Source: Ruminococcus sp. UBA946 (lineage in GTDB: Bacteria > Bacillota > Clostridia > Oscillospirales > Ruminococcaceae). From it: a stretch of DNA of 5,949 bases. A program made the translations under genes and the position numbers. Where the stretch lies: contig DBCY01000069.1 in NCBI GenBank assembly GCA_002293295.1, positions 5,402-11,350 of the forward strand, written 5' to 3'. Position 1 is the first letter of the stretch. Each line of letters starts with the position of its first letter. The notes beneath the pieces were generated by a model that did not search any database, was not told where the DNA came from, and saw only the letters and a list, made by a program, of their open reading frames with translations. This document shows positions 3,626 to 5,949 of this stretch, piece after piece.

Positions 3626-5836
3626 ATGGCTAAGAAAAATATATCCCCTCAGCATTTGGATACTCCGGAGAATCCGGATAAAAAAACACAGGTAAGAAGA
3701 AAAAAGAAAAAAGTCAATCCTGTAAAAAGAACTCTTGTGGTTATAGGCACCACTTTATTATCCCTGGTTCTAATCGTAATAATAACCGGCTCGATAATCG
3801 CAGCCGCCCTGACCGTTTATATTGTCCAGTTTTCCAATGATGTTGACGTGATTGAGCTTGACTTATCCGATTTGGATTTAGCCTATTCCACTTTTATATA
3901 TGCTTATGATGATAACGAAGCAGTGACCGAATTAGCGAAAATAAGCCGAAAAGCCGACAGAATTCCGGTTACTATTGATAAAATCCCGCAGTATGTTCAG
4001 GACGCTTTTGTTTATACCGAAGACGAAAGGTTTTACGAGCATGACGGGGTAGACTGGCAGAGAACTTTTATGGCATTTTTGAATGAATTCCTTAAAATGT
4101 GGAGTACCAGGCAGGGCGGTTCGACAATTACGCAGCAGCTTGTCAAGAACGTCACTTCGGATGACGCAAAGACCTGGGACAGAAAAATGCGTGAGATTTT
4201 CAGGGCTTCCCAGCTTGAAAGATACCGTCCCAAACAGGAAATACTTGAGGCTTATCTGAATTTTATCGGATTCGGCGGCAGTACCGCAGGCATTCAGGCT
4301 GCCTCGCTTAAATATTTCGGCAAGGATGTATCCGAGCTGTCCGTCGCTGAGGGAGCAGTTCTGGCGGCTATACCGAAAAACCCCGAAGTCGTGAATCCCT
4401 TTGCCGACAGGGAACAATGCATCGAACGCCAGAGGGAAACTGTACTCCCTATGATGTATAAAAACGCAGCAATTTCCGAAAAGCAATATTATGAAGCTTT
4501 AGAGGAAGAGCTGGTTTTCGTTGAACCGAATGCAAATTCTGATTCCGGCGGTACAGGAATACAAAACTGGTTTACCGATATGGTTATCCGCGATGTTACC
4601 CTGGATTTGGCTGATTTGTACGGAATTGAAGAGGACGAGGCAAGCGACCTGCTTTATAACGGCGGTTTTGAGGTATATGCAACTGTTGACATGGAAATGC
4701 AGAATGCCGTTGAAGCAAAATTCGTCGATTACACCACATTTTCGGACAGGGTACTGACCGACCCGCCCGAAGCGGCTTTCATATGCATGGATTATCAGGG
4801 GAATATCAAAGCCGTTGTCGGAAGCAACCGTGAAAAAGTAGGTTCAAATGTATATAACAGGGCTGACAGGGCGTTAAGGTCGCCCGGTTCATGCATTAAA
4901 CCGATTACCTCTTACAGCTACGGTATTGAAAAAAACCTTATAAACTGGTCAAGTGTCTTCAGAAATGAACCTATTATTACCGATATGATTGACCCGGAAA
5001 CGGGAGCAAAAAGAACATGGCCTTATAATTACAACTCAAGGTCTTATGATTACGCAGGTTATTTTACCTTTCAGGCTCTGCAGCGTTCGCTTAATACAAT
5101 TCCGGCGCAGCTTATTGAAATGGAAACGCCGGCTGCTGTCTTTGAATTTCTTCAGAACAAGTATCAAATCACATCGCTGAACGCATATGACGCCGATATG
5201 GCTCCCCTTTCTGTCGGCGCGCTGACGGACGGTATTTCCCTCAGGGAGCTTGTGGCGGCATATCAGCCCTTCGGCAATGCGGGAATATATTGTAAACCTA
5301 CGTCTTATACAAAGGTTCTCGATTCAAACGGAAAGGTTATTCTTGAGCATAAATACACGCCCTTGCAGTCGCTCGGCAAAGAAACCTCATATGTTATGAA
5401 CAAGCTGATGCAAACCGTAATAGAAGGTCCAAACGGTACAGGCAGGGCAGCGCGGCTCTCGGTTACCCCCCTTATCGGAAAAACCGGAACGTCGCAGGAC
5501 TGGCACGACCTTTCATTCGTGGGATGCACGCCCGATTATGTCAGCGGTATTTGGTACGGCTACGACGTCCCGAAACAAATCCCGACGGGAACGTTCTACA
5601 GCTCGGCTCAGGTATGGAAAAACGTGTTCGGTGAAATTGCCGACTCTATGCCGGTTAAGTCTTTCCCGGAAAATAACGATGTAAAGGAGCTTTATTACTG
5701 TACCCGCACCGGTCTTATTGCAAGCGGAACCTGCCCCACCGGAGCGGTAGGGTATTATAAAAGCGACTGTATACCCGAAACCTGTCCCGGCAACCATGCC
5801 GTGACCGAAAAAAAAGAAAACACCGAACTGGCATAA
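3626..5836 (+). CDS. Class A penicillin-binding protein (bifunctional transglycosylase/transpeptidase)
   Basis: This enzyme polymerises lipid II into glycan strands and cross-links the stem peptides at the outer face of the membrane. From ATG 3626 the product has 736 residues. A basic cytoplasmic tail (KTQVRRKKKK, 20-29) precedes one membrane anchor (about 36-68). The GT51 glycosyltransferase domain follows: EDERFYEHDG (132-141, catalytic E132), GGSTITQQLVKN (164-175), RKMRE (186-190, second glutamate E190) and KQEILEAYLN (203-212). The transpeptidase domain has S422-C-I-K425 (SxxK, nucleophile S422), S488-L-N490 and K619-T-G621. No PASTA domains are present; the tail (about 690-720) is a short segment with four cysteines. 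It is divergent from cotJ and has its own promoter. It resembles Bacillus PonA/PbpF-type proteins, but I cannot say which paralogue, nor whether it is vegetative or sporulation-specific. No clear terminator follows. Confidence 0.95.
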   Translation: MAKKNISPQHLDTPENPDKKTQVRRKKKKVNPVKRTLVVIGTTLLSLVLIVIITGSIIAAALTVYIVQFSNDVDVIELDLSDLDLAYSTFIYAYDDNEAVTELAKISRKADRIPVTIDKIPQYVQDAFVYTEDERFYEHDGVDWQRTFMAFLNEFLKMWSTRQGGSTITQQLVKNVTSDDAKTWDRKMREIFRASQLERYRPKQEILEAYLNFIGFGGSTAGIQAASLKYFGKDVSELSVAEGAVLAAIPKNPEVVNPFADREQCIERQRETVLPMMYKNAAISEKQYYEALEEELVFVEPNANSDSGGTGIQNWFTDMVIRDVTLDLADLYGIEEDEASDLLYNGGFEVYATVDMEMQNAVEAKFVDYTTFSDRVLTDPPEAAFICMDYQGNIKAVVGSNREKVGSNVYNRADRALRSPGSCIKPITSYSYGIEKNLINWSSVFRNEPIITDMIDPETGAKRTWPYNYNSRSYDYAGYFTFQALQRSLNTIPAQLIEMETPAAVFEFLQNKYQITSLNAYDADMAPLSVGALTDGISLRELVAAYQPFGNAGIYCKPTSYTKVLDSNGKVILEHKYTPLQSLGKETSYVMNKLMQTVIEGPNGTGRAARLSVTPLIGKTGTSQDWHDLSFVGCTPDYVSGIWYGYDVPKQIPTGTFYSSAQVWKNVFGEIADSMPVKSFPENNDVKELYYCTRTGLIASGTCPTGAVGYYKSDCIPETCPGNHAVTEKKENTELA

Positions 5837-5879
5837 GTTAAATTCTTCATATTAGAGGATAAAAAATAAGTAAAACTTA

Positions 5880-5931
5880 GAACCTGTTCCCATAGGCGTA
5901 AACATATATCATTTCGGTAGATTTTACCGAA
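5880..5931. other. Two small palindromes in the non-coding right edge
   Basis: GAAC-CT-GTTC (5880-5889) is a perfect 4-2-4 dyad, and TTCGGTA/TACCGAA (5913-5919 and 5925-5931) is a perfect seven-pair stem with a five-base loop. No U-run follows on either strand, so neither is a convincing terminator for the PBP gene. The stretch 5837-5949 has no supported gene. It could be a leader of a gene beyond the window, an intergenic repeat or the edge of a mobile element; the window is too short to tell. Confidence 0.4.
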
Positions 5932-5949
5932 TACAGCGTTGAAAATCCT

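Noticed and set aside
3932..4486. 184-codon open frame on the minus strand inside the PBP gene
   Set aside because: It lies opposite the strongly conserved GT51 domain and its product resembles no family I know; it is a shadow frame, as are the shorter ones at 4033-4233, 5305-5529 and 5513-5797.
4521..5180. Plus-strand alternative frames within the PBP gene (4521-4757, 4989-5180)
   Set aside because: They overlap the conserved PBP frame and show no recognisable protein features.
5880..5889. GAAC-CT-GTTC as a LexA/DinR SOS box
   Set aside because: The Firmicutes LexA site needs a four-base spacer (GAACnnnnGTTC); here the spacer is two bases.

Overview
The window looks like ordinary chromosome from an endospore-forming member of the Clostridia (Bacillota). 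The evidence is an intact three-gene cotJ spore-coat operon, a yabB-like/rsmI pair in the Firmicutes arrangement, strong AGGAGG-type ribosome binding sites, AT-rich spacers and moderate-GC genes. I cannot place it in a genus from sequence alone. Coding sequence fills most of the window, and no reading frame appears broken.

Layout. Positions 1-2013 hold three minus-strand genes. Read in transcription order from right to left they are a TrmN6/YabB-type methyltransferase (2013 to 1303), rsmI, the 16S rRNA C1402 2'-O-methyltransferase (1225 to 395), and a small DUF2200-family protein (317 to 1) cut by the left edge. A good extended -10 promoter at 2056-2084 precedes the first of these. Positions 2119-2154 form a strong hairpin behind the spore-coat operon. 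Positions 2178-3232 are cotJA-cotJB-cotJC on the minus strand, tightly packed and translationally coupled. Positions 3233-3625 are a long AT-rich divergent intergenic region with several repeats and dyads. Positions 3626-5836 encode a class A (bifunctional) penicillin-binding protein on the plus strand, with its own extended -10 promoter at 3514-3542. The last 113 bases hold no gene I can support, but contain two small palindromes.

How the genes relate. The left cluster concerns RNA modification and translation. The cotJ operon belongs to the mother-cell phase of sporulation and makes spore-coat-associated proteins, one of them a manganese-catalase homologue. The penicillin-binding protein builds peptidoglycan at the membrane. 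The PBP and cotJ genes share one upstream region, so the regulatory DNA between them is the part most worth a second look: about 20-bp spaced GTATTACAA repeats abut the PBP promoter, a near-perfect dyad lies beside them, and a terminator-like leader precedes cotJA. I found no convincing undescribed system. All six genes fall in known families, and the open questions concern regulation and the unexplained right-hand edge.
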